The translations under genes were made by a program, and so were the position numbers. Below are positions 26,544 to 36,437 of a stretch of 64,000 nt of DNA, in pieces. Within the stretch, counting starts at the first letter, position 1, and every line of letters starts with the position of its first letter. A model generated the notes under the pieces. It was not told the origin of the DNA. It ran no database searches and worked only from the letters and a program-made list of their open reading frames with translations. The stretch is from Comamonas composti DSM 21721 (GTDB taxonomy: Bacteria; Pseudomonadota; Gammaproteobacteria; Burkholderiales; Burkholderiaceae_C): contig NZ_AUCQ01000006.1 in the NCBI RefSeq assembly GCF_000429845.1, positions 62,001-126,000 of the forward strand, in the 5' to 3' direction.

Positions 26544-27568
26544 GGCTGGCGCCCTTCGCGCTGCGGCGCAGCGCCCGGGCCGCCGATTCTCTGCATGCCC
26601 TTCCTGGCCTCGGCCACAAAGGTATCGAGCTGCATGCGCATGCGCTCGGGCACGCTCAGGCGGGTGTAGCGGCGCTCGCCTTCGCGGCTGAGCTCCTTTT
26701 GCAGGGCGAACACCGACTGAGGGCGGGACAGAGGGTCCAGCGCCATGCACCATTCGACGACCTCGATGAGGTTGTCCGAATAAACGCCGCGCAGCTTGGC
26801 CAGCGCAAGGCCCAGCCGGTCCTTTTCCTGACGCTGGGGCGCCTCGTTGGGCGGCACGCCCTGCATGCAGGCATAGATGCAGGCCCCTATGGCATAGATG
26901 TCGGTCCAGGGCCCCAGGGCCGCATCGCGGCGGTACATCTCGGGCGCCGCAAAACCTGGCGTATACATGGGACGGATGAAGTTTCCTTCCTTGGAAAGCA
27001 CTTCGCGCGCAGCGCCAAAGTCGATCATCACCGCGCGATCGTCATTCGTGATGAAGATGTTGGCCGGCTTGATGTCCAGGTGCAGCATCTTGTGCTGATG
27101 CACGATGCGCAGGCCGCGCAGAACCTCGTCGAACAGCGAGCGTATCGTGGATTCGCGGAACACCTTCTCGGTCTTGAGATCGCGGGCCGTGACGACGAAG
27201 TCCTGCAGGGTTGCCCCTTCCAGGTAGTTCATCACCATGTAGACGGTCTCGTTCTCGCGAAAGAAATTGAGCACGCTGACCACGGAGGTATGGGAGATCT
27301 GGGCCAGCGAACGCCCCTCCTCAAAAAAGCTCTTGAGGCCCAGGCGGTACAGCGATAGTTTTTCGGGCGCCACATTGGGCTGCAGCTCACCGGGGGCACG
27401 CGTGGCAAGCGAGGCCGGCAGGTATTCCTTGATCGCCACCTGCTTGCCTTGAGCGTCCAAGGCCAGATAAACGATGCCAAAACCACCTGCGGCAATCTTG
27501 CTAACCACTTTGTAGCCGCCGATCGAACTGCCGCCTGACAGCGGTGCCGGCTTGATCTTGGAAGACAT
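26540..27568 (-). CDS. Hanks-type serine/threonine protein kinase
   Basis: 342 residues from ATG 27568. The Gly-loop AAGGFG is at 26-31, the ATP lysine K47 in VAIKEYLP, the catalytic loop HLDIKPANIF at 163-172 with D165, and the metal-binding D183 in IDFGAAR. The catalytic loop has HLD instead of HRD, so it is a non-RD kinase. No transmembrane or PASTA segment is visible, so it is probably cytoplasmic. It forms a kinase-phosphatase pair with the overlapping PP2C gene and is divergent from yicC. The C-terminal 30 residues are basic and low in structure. Confidence 0.92.
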   Translation of the reverse strand: MSSKIKPAPLSGGSSIGGYKVVSKIAAGGFGIVYLALDAQGKQVAIKEYLPASLATRAPGELQPNVAPEKLSLYRLGLKSFFEEGRSLAQISHTSVVSVLNFFRENETVYMVMNYLEGATLQDFVVTARDLKTEKVFRESTIRSLFDEVLRGLRIVHQHKMLHLDIKPANIFITNDDRAVMIDFGAAREVLSKEGNFIRPMYTPGFAAPEMYRRDAALGPWTDIYAIGACIYACMQGVPPNEAPQRQEKDRLGLALAKLRGVYSDNLIEVVEWCMALDPLSRPQSVFALQKELSREGERRYTRLSVPERMRMQLDTFVAEARKGMQRIGGPGAAPQREGRQP

Positions 27569-27642
27569 TTTTTTCTGGTAAACCTCAGGGATGAGGCGAA
27601 ACCCGGATAATCGGGCAATTGCAAGCATCCATCGAAAGTCCA

Positions 27643-28551
27643 ATGCCAGTTTACAGCATGACCGGATACGCAAGTGCCCAGCACAGTGCGTCCGCAGCAG
27701 ATGGCGCAGCCTCTGGCGCCAACAGCCGCCTGGGCCTCGAGATCCGTTCGGTCAACAGCCGCTTCCTGGATTTGTCCCTGCGCCTACCCGACGAGTTGCG
27801 CGCCCACGAGCCGGTTCTGCGTTCGCTTTTGACCGCCGGCCTCAAGCGCGGCAAGGTCGAGGTGCGCGCCGCCATCGATCTCGAAAGCGGCCAGGCCCTG
27901 CCCCAGCCCTCCACCGACCTGCTGCAGCGCCTGATGCTGCTGCAGGACAATGTGCGCTCCTGGCTGCCCGATGCAGCCCCCTTGTCGGTTGCCGATGCCG
28001 TGCGCCTTTGCGGCAGCGGCTCGGGCCCTGCAGCCGACTGGAGCGAAGTCCTGCCCAGGCTCGCCGAACAGGCCTTGAAGGACCTGGTCCAGGCCCGTGG
28101 CCGCGAAGGCAAGCGCCTCGCAGACATGCTGCAGGACCGGATTGCCCAACTCAGAACCCTGGCCGAGACGGCAACGCCCCTGGTGCCCCTGCTCGTGGAG
28201 CAGCAGCGCCAGCGCTTCATGGAGCGCTGGAAGGACGCCATGGCTCTGGGCGAAGGCTCCGTCGCGCCCGAGACAGCCCAGGAGCGCGCCCTCACCGAAG
28301 CCACGGCCTTTGCCATACGCATTGACGTGGCCGAAGAAGTCACACGTCTGGTCTCGCATCTGGACGAGATCCAGAGCCTGCTCAAGAAGGGCGGCGAGAT
28401 CGGCAAGCGCCTTGACTTTTTGATCCAGGAACTGCACCGCGAAGCCAATACCCTGGGCTCCAAGTCGGCCACGCTGGAGCTCACACGCATCAGCGTGGAC
28501 ATGAAGGTGCTCATAGAGCAAATGCGCGAGCAGGTGCAGAACATCGAATAA
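27643..28551 (+). CDS. yicC: YicC-family endoribonuclease
   Basis: 302 residues from ATG 27643, with GAAAG eight bases before it; the family normally begins with SMTGYA very close to the N-terminus, as here. Conserved parts are [22 protein letters not shown] and the C-terminal [10 protein letters not shown]-type helix, [25 protein letters not shown]. YicC proteins are associated with RNA turnover and are often next to gmk, which starts 23 bases downstream. Confidence 0.93.
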   Translation: MPVYSMTGYASAQHSASAADGAASGANSRLGLEIRSVNSRFLDLSLRLPDELRAHEPVLRSLLTAGLKRGKVEVRAAIDLESGQALPQPSTDLLQRLMLLQDNVRSWLPDAAPLSVADAVRLCGSGSGPAADWSEVLPRLAEQALKDLVQARGREGKRLADMLQDRIAQLRTLAETATPLVPLLVEQQRQRFMERWKDAMALGEGSVAPETAQERALTEATAFAIRIDVAEEVTRLVSHLDEIQSLLKKGGEIGKRLDFLIQELHREANTLGSKSATLELTRISVDMKVLIEQMREQVQNIE

Positions 28552-28574
28552 GCCCACAGCTTCAGGCCCACCCC

Positions 28575-29204
28575 ATGGATTACCCCGGAAATCTTTTTGT
28601 CGTCTCGGCCCCCAGCGGGGCCGGAAAGTCCAGCCTGGTGCGGGCGCTGCGCGAATTCGACGCGCGTGTCTCGCCCTCGGTCTCCCACACCACACGCGCC
28701 CCGCGCGGCCAGGAAAAGCACGGCCGCGAGTACTACTTCGTCTCCGAGGCGGAGTTCGATGCCATGGTCGCGAGCAACGCCTTCGTCGAATGGGCCAATG
28801 TGCACAGCAAACGCTACGGCACGGCCAAGAAGGCGCTGGAGGAGCGCATCAAAAACGGCACCGACGTGCTGCTGGAGATCGATTACCAGGGCGCACTGCA
28901 GGTCAAGCAGGCGTTTCCCAATGCCGTGCTGATCTTCATCCTCCCACCCAGCTGGGATGAGTTGCGCGCACGCCTGGAAAACCGCGGCGAGGATGCGCCC
29001 GAGGTGATCGAGCTCCGGCTCAAGAACGCCTCCGAGGAGATGGCCCAGGTCGGAAAGTTCGACTTCGTTATAATCAACGAGTTGTTTGAGAGCGCGCTCT
29101 TTGATCTCAAGGCGATCATCCACGCGCAGCGCCTCAAGTATGCGGCCCAGCGGTGCTTGCGCGCCGAGACCTTCGAGTCGCTCAATATTCCTGAATCCCT
29201 CTGA
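28575..29204 (+). CDS. gmk: Guanylate kinase
   Basis: 209 residues. The P-loop [13 protein letters not shown] is at about 9-21, and the GMP site follows in [22 protein letters not shown]. It phosphorylates GMP to GDP using ATP in the cytoplasm. It is in the conserved yicC-gmk-rpoZ-spoT order, which links GTP supply to (p)ppGpp metabolism. Confidence 0.97.
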   Translation: MDYPGNLFVVSAPSGAGKSSLVRALREFDARVSPSVSHTTRAPRGQEKHGREYYFVSEAEFDAMVASNAFVEWANVHSKRYGTAKKALEERIKNGTDVLLEIDYQGALQVKQAFPNAVLIFILPPSWDELRARLENRGEDAPEVIELRLKNASEEMAQVGKFDFVIINELFESALFDLKAIIHAQRLKYAAQRCLRAETFESLNIPESL

Positions 29205-29221
29205 CGTACCCCGGAGATACG

Positions 29222-29425
29222 ATGGCACGCATCACAGTTGAAGACTGCCTGGAGCAAATTCCCAACCGCTTCCAGCTCGTGCTGGCCGCGACCTACCGCG
29301 CCCGCATGCTCAATCAAGGCCATACGCCCAAGATTGAAACCAAGAACAAAGCCGGAGTCACGGCGCTGCGCGAAATTGCCGAAGGCAAGGTCGGCGTCGA
29401 AATGCTCAAGAAAGTTCCGGGCTGA
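29222..29425 (+). CDS. rpoZ: RNA polymerase omega subunit
   Basis: 67 residues beginning [30 protein letters not shown], the standard omega start. Omega assists folding and assembly of beta-prime and contributes to the ppGpp site of RNA polymerase. It starts 17 bases after gmk, and a strong terminator follows. Confidence 0.97.
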   Translation: MARITVEDCLEQIPNRFQLVLAATYRARMLNQGHTPKIETKNKAGVTALREIAEGKVGVEMLKKVPG

Positions 29426-29451
29426 TTCGCGGCAAAGCAACACCCCAGAAC

Positions 29452-29481
29452 AAAAAGGCACCGCACTGCGGTGCCTTTTTT
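29452..29481 (+). terminator. Rho-independent terminator after rpoZ
   Basis: A stem GGCACCGC/GCGGTGCC with a three-base loop is flanked by an A-run and a TTTTTT tail. It would end the yicC-gmk-rpoZ transcript, so spoT, 45 bases on, probably has its own promoter or depends on read-through. Confidence 0.92.
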
Positions 29482-29525
29482 CAATGGCGGCCGTGCGGCC
29501 TTCCTCGCGCGCTACTATTTAAGCC

Positions 29526-31790
29526 ATGACAGCGGCCCTGAATTCGTTGACTGCCCCCTCCGGCACCCCCTCATCGGCGCGGCCCAGCCGCATGTCGCCC
29601 GCACAGGCTGCCCAGGTTTCGGGTAGCGCCTTCGAGAGCCTGCTGGAGCAATTGGGGTACTTGGATGCACCAGGCATAGAGCTGGTGCGCTCGGCCTATG
29701 CCTATGCGGATTTTGCCCATCAAGATCAATGGCGCAGCAGTGGTGAACCCTACATCACCCACCCCATAGCCGTCACCGCGCTCTGCGCGAGCTGGAAGCT
29801 CGATGCCCCGGCCCTGATGGCCGCCCTGCTGCACGACGCCATGGAGGACTGCGGCGTCACCAAGGCCGACCTGAGCCAGCGCTTCGGCCAGGATGTGGCC
29901 GAGCTCGTCGACGGCCTGACCAAGCTCGACAAGCTGCAGTTCAATACACGCGAGGAAAACCAGGCCGAGTCGTTCCGCAAGATGCTGCTGGCCATGGCAC
30001 GCGACGTGCGCGTCATCCTCATCAAACTTGCCGACCGCACCCACAACATGCGCACCATGGGCGACATGCCGCGCAGCAAGTGGGGGCGCATCTCTTCCGA
30101 GACACTGGAGATCTACGCGCCCATCGCCCACCGCCTGGGCCTGAACCAGACCTACCGTGAACTGCAGGACCTCGCATTTCGCCACCTGCATCCCTGGCGC
30201 TATGCGACGCTGGAAAAAGCCATTGCACGCTCTCGCACACGCCGGCGCGATCTCGTGCAGCGTGTACAGGACGAGGTCGATGCCGAATTCATGCGCCTTG
30301 GCCTTTCCGTGCGCCTTGCGGGACGCGAAAGCACGCTGTACTCGCTCTACCAGCGCATGGAGAAGAACCAGCAAAGCTTTGCCCGGGTCACCGACATCTA
30401 CGGCTTTCGCATCATCGTGCCGCGCGTCATCGATTGCTACACGGCCCTGGGTGTGCTGCACCAGATGTACAAGCCCATGCCCGGGCGCTTCAAGGACTAT
30501 ATTGCAATCGCCAAGAGCAACGGCTACCAGTCGCTGCACACCACCCTGGCCGGCCCCTCGGGCGTGAGCATTGAGTTTCAGATCCGCACCGAGGAGATGC
30601 ACATCGTCGCCGAGGCCGGCGTTGCCGCCCACTGGCTCTACAAGGCCCAGCCCGGCCATGACTCCGAGCAACTGGGCACGCAGTGGCTGCAGTCGCTGCT
30701 GGACATCCAGAACGAAACTCGCGATGCCACCGAGTTCTGGGACCACGTCAAGGTCGACCTGTTCCCGGATGCCGTCTATGTGTTCACGCCCAAGAGCGAG
30801 ATCATGGCCATGCCGCGCGGCGCCACCGTGGTGGACTTTGCCTATGCCATACACAGCAAGGTCGGCAACCACACCACGGCCGCACGCATCAACAATGAAG
30901 AGGTGCCGCTGCGCACCGAGCTCAAGAGCGGCGATGTGGTGCACATCGTCACCTCCGAGAACGCCACCCCGAATCCAGCCTGGCTGGGCTTTGTGAAGAC
31001 CGGCCGCGCACGCTCCAAGATCCGCCACTATCTCAAGACCGCGGCCCAGACCGAATCCTCACGCCTGGGCGAGAGCCTGCTCTCCCAGGCCTTGCGTGCC
31101 GAGGGCATCGATGCCGTACCGGCCTCGGATGAGGCCAACCAGGCGCTGTGGGACGAACTGCTGCGCATGGCCGGCAGCCGCAGCCGCGTCGAGCTCATGG
31201 CCGACATCGGCATGGGCCGGCGCATTGCCACACTGGTGGCCTCGCGCATGGCCGCGCTCATGACGCGCCATGGTCACAAGCCCGATGCCCTGCTGCTCAC
31301 GCGCGAGCGCTTCAACGCCAGCAGCCGCCCATACCAGGGGGCCGTGCTGCTCGACGGCTCGGACGGCGGCTCCATACGCTACGCGCCCTGTTGCCGCCCC
31401 GTTCCCGGGGACGCCATCGTCGGCTACCTGGGCGGAGAAGGCCTCACGGTGCACCACGCCCAGTGCAAGCAGGCTGCGCGCCTGCAGGACAAGGACCGAG
31501 ACCGCTTCATCACCGTGGAATGGGCCGACGACATAGACCCCGCGCGCATGTTCGACGGCGGCATCGTGGTCACCGTGAACAACGGCAAGGGCGTGCTGGC
31601 CCGCGTGGCGACCGAGCTCTCGAATGCCGAGGTCGATATTCTGCGTGTGGAGATGACCGACGAAGCCGCCATGGGCACCACGGACCTGCGCTTCGTGATT
31701 GCCGTGCACGACTCCACGCAACTCGAAACCGCACTGCGCAATCTGCGCCGCGTCCACCCCGTGGTGCGCGCGGCCAGAGTCTTTTCCTAG
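29526..31790 (+). CDS. spoT: Bifunctional (p)ppGpp synthetase/hydrolase SpoT
   Basis: 754 residues. The N-terminal HD hydrolase has LLHDAMEDCG and LADRTHNMRTM. The synthetase domain carries RVTDIYGFRIIVP and GYQSLHTTLAGP. It is followed by TGS (VYVFTPKSEIMAMPRGATVVDFAYAIHS), a helical/zinc-finger-like part (CCRPVPGDAIVGY) and a C-terminal ACT domain ending VHPVVRAARVFS. Because the HD and ED residues are present it should both make and degrade (p)ppGpp, unlike RelA. Neighbouring rpoZ and gmk match the usual proteobacterial context. Confidence 0.95.
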   Translation: MTAALNSLTAPSGTPSSARPSRMSPAQAAQVSGSAFESLLEQLGYLDAPGIELVRSAYAYADFAHQDQWRSSGEPYITHPIAVTALCASWKLDAPALMAALLHDAMEDCGVTKADLSQRFGQDVAELVDGLTKLDKLQFNTREENQAESFRKMLLAMARDVRVILIKLADRTHNMRTMGDMPRSKWGRISSETLEIYAPIAHRLGLNQTYRELQDLAFRHLHPWRYATLEKAIARSRTRRRDLVQRVQDEVDAEFMRLGLSVRLAGRESTLYSLYQRMEKNQQSFARVTDIYGFRIIVPRVIDCYTALGVLHQMYKPMPGRFKDYIAIAKSNGYQSLHTTLAGPSGVSIEFQIRTEEMHIVAEAGVAAHWLYKAQPGHDSEQLGTQWLQSLLDIQNETRDATEFWDHVKVDLFPDAVYVFTPKSEIMAMPRGATVVDFAYAIHSKVGNHTTAARINNEEVPLRTELKSGDVVHIVTSENATPNPAWLGFVKTGRARSKIRHYLKTAAQTESSRLGESLLSQALRAEGIDAVPASDEANQALWDELLRMAGSRSRVELMADIGMGRRIATLVASRMAALMTRHGHKPDALLLTRERFNASSRPYQGAVLLDGSDGGSIRYAPCCRPVPGDAIVGYLGGEGLTVHHAQCKQAARLQDKDRDRFITVEWADDIDPARMFDGGIVVTVNNGKGVLARVATELSNAEVDILRVEMTDEAAMGTTDLRFVIAVHDSTQLETALRNLRRVHPVVRAARVFS

Positions 31791-31928
31791 TGCCGCGCCG
31801 CCGACCGGGTGTCGCGGCCCAGTGCCGACCGATAGCCGATTGGTGATGCGACACCACGGCCCTCACAGCCCCACTGCCCGCGGACCGCTACGGTCGCGGC
31901 GCCCTGCTCTTACAGCGAAACGCCCTGC

Positions 31929-33224
31929 ATGCCATCTGCCCGTCGCCAGCTTCCTCTCGCCGCACTCCTGACTCTGGGCACCTTGCTCGCCGGCTGCACC
32001 GCCGGCCCGCCCGAGATCGAGCCTGCCGCGCAGCCCGCAGCCCCCATCAGCCCTGCCGCCCATGCACCCCAGCCTGAGCCTCCCGGGGCCCAGGCCTTCG
32101 AAGCCTGGAAGCGCGAGTTCGGCCAGCAGGCCCTGGCCGCCGGCATTTCGGCAGACACCGTGCACCAGGCTCTGGAGCAGGCCCGGATCGAGCCCCAGGT
32201 GCTGCAGCTGGACAAGGCCCAGCCCGAATTCACGCGCACACCCTGGCAATACCTGGACAACGCGGTCTCCAGCCGGCGCCTCAGCCAGGGCCGCACCAAG
32301 CTGGCCGAAGCCGCGGCGCCGCTGAACGCAGCCAGCCAGCGCTATGGCGTGCCCGCCACCGTGATCGCCGCCATCTGGGGCATGGAAAGCAATTACGGCA
32401 GCAACTTCGGCAGCTTCTCCACGGTCAACGCCCTGGCCACGCTGGCCTTTGACGGCAGGCGCGCCGCCTGGGCGCGCAAGGAGCTGCTCGCAGCCCTGCG
32501 CATTCTGGACAGCGGCGACATCGACCCGGCCCACATGCTGGGCTCCTGGGCCGGCGCCATGGGCCACACCCAATTCCTGCCCTCGGTGTTTCTCGCCTAT
32601 GCGGTCGATGCGGACGGCGACGGCCGGCGCGACATCTGGGGCAGCATGGCCGATGTGGCCGCCTCCACGGCCCACTATCTGCAGCGCTCGGGCTGGAAGA
32701 GCAATGAGCCCTGGGCCCAGGAAGTGCGACTGCCCAGGGACTTTGACTACGCCCGCAGCGAGGGCCTGCGCCAGCACAGCCGCCAATGGGCAGAACTGGG
32801 CGTGAGCGCAGCCAGCGGCCAGCCTCTGGCGGATATGGAGCAGGCGAATATTTTTCTGCCCGCAGGCGCACGCGGCCCGGCCTTGCTCGTGGGCGCCAAC
32901 TTCCGCACCATCTTGCGCTACAACAACTCCACCAATTACGCCATGGCCGTAGGCCTGCTGGCCCAGCAACTGGGTGGCGGCCCGGCCCTGGCCGCAGACT
33001 GGCCGCGCGAGCTGCAGCCACTGTCGCGCGAGCAACTGCGGACCATGCAAGCCGCCTTGAATGCCCGGGGTTTTGAAGCCGGCGGCGTGGACGGCCTGCT
33101 GGGCCCGGCCACACGCGCCGCACTGACGCGCTACCAGCAAAGCCAGGGCCTGGTGGCCGACGGCTATCCCACGACCGAGCTGCTGAAGCGGTTGCAGGAG
33201 TCAGAGCCCTCAGCTGCTAACTAA
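31929..33224 (+). CDS. Membrane-bound lytic murein transglycosylase B (MltB family)
   Basis: 431 residues. The lipobox LLAGC has Cys 23, then a Pro/Ala-rich linker. The SLT_2 domain includes AIWGMESNYGSNFGSFSTVNALATLAFD, whose Glu is the catalytic acid, and GSWAGAMGHTQFLPSVFLAYAVDADGDGRRDIWGS. A C-terminal peptidoglycan-binding domain reads LSREQLRTMQAALNARGFEAGGVDGLLGPATRAALTRYQ. It cleaves peptidoglycan glycosidic bonds to 1,6-anhydro products at the outer membrane's inner face. Confidence 0.93.
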   Translation: MPSARRQLPLAALLTLGTLLAGCTAGPPEIEPAAQPAAPISPAAHAPQPEPPGAQAFEAWKREFGQQALAAGISADTVHQALEQARIEPQVLQLDKAQPEFTRTPWQYLDNAVSSRRLSQGRTKLAEAAAPLNAASQRYGVPATVIAAIWGMESNYGSNFGSFSTVNALATLAFDGRRAAWARKELLAALRILDSGDIDPAHMLGSWAGAMGHTQFLPSVFLAYAVDADGDGRRDIWGSMADVAASTAHYLQRSGWKSNEPWAQEVRLPRDFDYARSEGLRQHSRQWAELGVSAASGQPLADMEQANIFLPAGARGPALLVGANFRTILRYNNSTNYAMAVGLLAQQLGGGPALAADWPRELQPLSREQLRTMQAALNARGFEAGGVDGLLGPATRAALTRYQQSQGLVADGYPTTELLKRLQESEPSAAN

Positions 33225-33308
33225 AACGATAGCTGCTTCCGCTTGACAGGTCTGAATTTCAGGCCTTTTTCTTTGAAGAAATCAATAACAGCAAGCGCTG
33301 CCAGCTAT
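33217..33308. repeat. Comamonad AGCTA/AGCGCT intergenic repeat pair
   Basis: GATAGCTGCTTCCGCTT near 33229 and AAGCGCTGCCAGCTAT near 33293 face each other as imperfect inverted repeats around an internal stem of TGAATTTCAGGCC. It lies between convergent mltB and brnQ. Confidence 0.55.
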
Positions 33309-33312
33309 GATT

Positions 33313-34638
33313 TCAGCTAGCATTTGGGGCGTTGGCGGGAGCCCAAAGCAGACGATCCAGAGCCGCGCTCAGCACGAAGACCAGCAGCACGGGCAACAGC
33401 CAGCTCAGGCTCATGGCGGCCCCCGGCATCTGGCTCAGGGCTTGAGTCAAGGCGTTATTCCAGTCGAGAAAGCGCATGCCATCGATCAAACCGCAGAGCA
33501 GGGCCGTGAGCATGGTCGGAATGAAGACGCGGCTGGCCGAGCGCATCCAAGGCGACAAAAAACTCAGCGCGACCAGAACCATGGCCACCGGGTAAATCGT
33601 GACCAGCACCGGCTCGGCCACGCGTATCAGATGTTCAAGCCCCTGATTCGACACCACCAGGCTGAACAGGCTGAGCAGCACCACCAGCGCGCGATAGGAC
33701 AGGGGCAGCAGGCGACTGAAAAAGCTCGCGCTGGCCGTGATCAAGCCGACCCCCGTGGTCAGACAAGCCAGCAAAATCACCACGGACAGCAAGCCCATGC
33801 CCCAGCTGCCGAAAGTCTCTTGCACAAAGGCCGTGAGAATCTGCACGCCCGAAGAAGCCCCTTGCACCTGAGCTCCGCTATGCGCGCCCAGATAAAGCAG
33901 GGAGATGTACAACAGCCCCAGGCCTATGGCGGCCATCACGCCCGCAATGATGGCGTAGCGCGTATGCAGCCGGCCATCGTCAATGCCGCGGCTTTTGATG
34001 GCATCGATGATCACAATGCCGAACACCAGGGCTGCCAGCGCATCCATGGTCTGGTAACCCTGGGAAAAGCCCTGACCAAAAGCCAGCCCCGTACTTTGAT
34101 AGGTCGCGAGACTTGAGGAAAGCGCCTCTGCGGGCAGCAAGAACGCCGCGCCGCCAAGAACGCCCAAAGCCAGTATGAGAGGCGGCGTGATGAGCTTGCC
34201 CAGGTTGTCAACCAGCTTGCCCGGAAACAGGGACAGCACGCCGGCCAGGCCGAAATACAGCAAGGAATAGACAAACAGCCCGCCAGGCGTATTGCCCACA
34301 AACGGCGCCACGCCCATCTCGAACGAGACCGTGGCCGTACGCGGTGTGGCAAAAACCGGGCCTATGGTCAGATAGACCACAATGCCCAGAGCCATGCCTG
34401 CGGTCGCACCAATCGGTGCGGTAATGGTCTTGATGCCACCGCCCACACGCGCCATGGCGACCACGGTGATCAGGGGCAGGCCAACACCCGTGAGCAAAAA
34501 GCCGGTGGAAGCGCTCCAGAAATTCTCGCCTGCAGAAAGACCGACCGCAGGAGGAAAAATAATATTGCCTGCGCCTAAAAACAGCGCAAACGTCATAAAG
34601 CCGAGGGCGACGATGTCCCGCGTCTTGAGAGAGCTCAT
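33313..34638 (-). CDS. brnQ: Branched-chain amino acid transport protein BrnQ
   Basis: 441 residues from ATG 34638; the frame upstream has no family character. About twelve membrane spans are visible. The start TRDIVALGFMTFALFLGAGNIIFPPAVGLSAGENFW is the LIVCS-family signature. It imports leucine, isoleucine and valine with Na+ or H+. It is divergent from rarA across a 373-base interval. Confidence 0.93.
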   Translation of the reverse strand: MSSLKTRDIVALGFMTFALFLGAGNIIFPPAVGLSAGENFWSASTGFLLTGVGLPLITVVAMARVGGGIKTITAPIGATAGMALGIVVYLTIGPVFATPRTATVSFEMGVAPFVGNTPGGLFVYSLLYFGLAGVLSLFPGKLVDNLGKLITPPLILALGVLGGAAFLLPAEALSSSLATYQSTGLAFGQGFSQGYQTMDALAALVFGIVIIDAIKSRGIDDGRLHTRYAIIAGVMAAIGLGLLYISLLYLGAHSGAQVQGASSGVQILTAFVQETFGSWGMGLLSVVILLACLTTGVGLITASASFFSRLLPLSYRALVVLLSLFSLVVSNQGLEHLIRVAEPVLVTIYPVAMVLVALSFLSPWMRSASRVFIPTMLTALLCGLIDGMRFLDWNNALTQALSQMPGAAMSLSWLLPVLLVFVLSAALDRLLWAPANAPNAS

Positions 34639-35011
34639 AGGAAAACCTTGGAAAGCCTTATCGCTGCGCTGCTGGCAAAAGCAGGTCTGGCCAAAAGCCT
34701 GAAGCCACTTGCACGCGACAAGAGAGGAACGCGGAGTGCGACGTGCTGCGCACTGGGTCACAGTGGCTCGCAGAAAAAACGCGGACCCGCAGCCGTTTAA
34801 GCTTGTAGCCTGTAGCGGCCTGCGGGTCAGGGGATTCGCATGGCGAGGGGTGACCTCGTACATGGCGACTGCTGATCCGACAAAACACCTATTTTGCCTG
34901 AGATGTTCTACTGGTATATGGCAACAAACTCAATCCACAAAGAAACCGTAACTCAAACCGTGACTGATGCCAACGCAAGTCGGCATCAAGACCCGGCCCG
35001 GGAGGCCTGCC
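34639..35011. other. Divergent brnQ-rarA interval
   Basis: 373 bases with no gene. A 7-bp inverted repeat TGATGCC/GGCATCA at 34965-34988, with a 10-base loop, lies just before rarA. The GGGAGG ribosome site of rarA is at about 34999-35006. GC drops between 34870 and 34960, where promoters would be expected, but none was fixed. Confidence 0.45.
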
Positions 35012-36316
35012 ATGTCTGATCTGTTCAAGCTCGAGCCCACTCCGCCGCTAGCCGAGGCCTTGCGGCCCAGGACTCTGGACGAAGTCATAGGCCAGTCCCA
35101 TTTGCTGGGCGAAGGCAAGCCGCTGCGGCTCGCGTTTCAGTCGGGCAAGCCCCACTCCATGATTTTCTGGGGCCCGCCCGGCGTGGGCAAAACCACCTTG
35201 GCCAGGCTCACGGCTGGAGCCTTTGACTGCGACTTCATCGCCTTGTCGGCCGTGTTCTCCGGCGTCAAGGACATTCGTGCGGCCATGGAGCAGGCCCAGC
35301 AAAATCTCGCCATGGGCCGCCACACCATTTTGTTTGTGGACGAAATTCACAGGTTCAACAAATCCCAGCAGGATGCGCTTCTTCCTTATGCGGAAAGCGG
35401 CCTGGTCACATTCATAGGCGCGACCACGGAGAACCCTTCTTTTGAAGTCAACTCGGCCTTGCTGTCGCGCGCCCAGGTCTATGTGCTCCAATCGCTCAGC
35501 GATGAAGAGCTGCAGCAGCTGCTGGCCCGAGCCCAGGACAAAGCCCTATCGGGCCTGGAGTTCGATACGCTTGCGCGCGACACCATCATCGGCCACGCGG
35601 ACGGCGATGCGCGCAGATTTCTCAACCTGCTTGAGCAATGCCAGACAGCGGCCCACGCGGCGGGCACACAGAAAATCGATGCCGAGTTCGTGAACAACGC
35701 CCTGACCCTGAACTCCAGGCGCTTCGACAAGGGTGGCGACAATTTTTACGACCAGATCTCGGCCCTGCACAAATCGGTACGCGGCTCCCATCCCGATGCG
35801 GCGCTTTACTGGCTTACGCGCATGCTCGACGGCGGCGCCGATGCACGCTATCTCGCGCGCCGCATTGTGCGCATGGCCTGGGAGGATATAGGTCTAGCCG
35901 ACCCGCGCGCCATGCAGATCGCCAACGACGCCGCCCTGACCTATGAGCGCCTGGGCAGCCCCGAAGGCGAACTCGCCCTGGGCCAGGCCGTGATCTATCT
36001 GGCCATAGCCCCCAAGAGCAACGCGGGTTACATGGCTTACAACCAGGCCAAAGCCTTTGTCAAAAAGGACAAAAGCCGCGAAGTACCAGTTCATTTGCGC
36101 AATGCGCCGACCAAGCTCATGAAGGAGCTCGGCTATGGACATGAATACAGATATGCGCATGACGAGCCCCATGCCTACGCGGCAGGCGAAACCTATTTGC
36201 CAGAAGATATGGAAGAGCCCGGCTGGTACCGGCCCGTTCCCAGAGGCCTGGAAATCAAGATTGGAGAGAAAATCGCCCTGCTCAAAAAATGGGATGAAGA
36301 GGCTGTGAAAAAATGA
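35012..36316 (+). CDS. rarA: Replication-associated recombination protein A (MgsA/WRNIP1 family AAA+ ATPase)
   Basis: 434 residues from ATG 35012, with GGGAGG upstream. It begins PLAEALRPRTLDEVIGQSHLLGEGKPLR; Walker A is GPPGVGKTT near residue 57, Walker B FVDEIHRFNKSQQD, and sensor 1 FIGATTENPSFEVNSALLSRAQVY. The C-terminal tetramerisation region includes DGGADARYLARRIVRMAWEDIGLADPRA and GYMAYNQAKAF. It acts at stalled replication forks. In many proteobacteria it follows lolA-ftsK; here lolA-ftsK lie 2.2 kb further on in the opposite direction. Confidence 0.95.
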   Translation: MSDLFKLEPTPPLAEALRPRTLDEVIGQSHLLGEGKPLRLAFQSGKPHSMIFWGPPGVGKTTLARLTAGAFDCDFIALSAVFSGVKDIRAAMEQAQQNLAMGRHTILFVDEIHRFNKSQQDALLPYAESGLVTFIGATTENPSFEVNSALLSRAQVYVLQSLSDEELQQLLARAQDKALSGLEFDTLARDTIIGHADGDARRFLNLLEQCQTAAHAAGTQKIDAEFVNNALTLNSRRFDKGGDNFYDQISALHKSVRGSHPDAALYWLTRMLDGGADARYLARRIVRMAWEDIGLADPRAMQIANDAALTYERLGSPEGELALGQAVIYLAIAPKSNAGYMAYNQAKAFVKKDKSREVPVHLRNAPTKLMKELGYGHEYRYAHDEPHAYAAGETYLPEDMEEPGWYRPVPRGLEIKIGEKIALLKKWDEEAVKK

Positions 36317-36437
36317 TATTCACAAAATATACGTATAAAGCATGCCACCCATTTCAGGGAAGACCTGAATGAAAAATCACCTCACCCTCAATACTACAGG
36401 CCGTAGAAATGTTTGAAAAAATAAATACAACTGTCGA

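Noticed and set aside
31791-31928. 8-bp inverted repeat GGTGTCGC/GCGACACC between spoT and mltB
   Set aside because: The loop of 32 bases and absence of a T-run make a terminator or operator unconvincing at this GC content.
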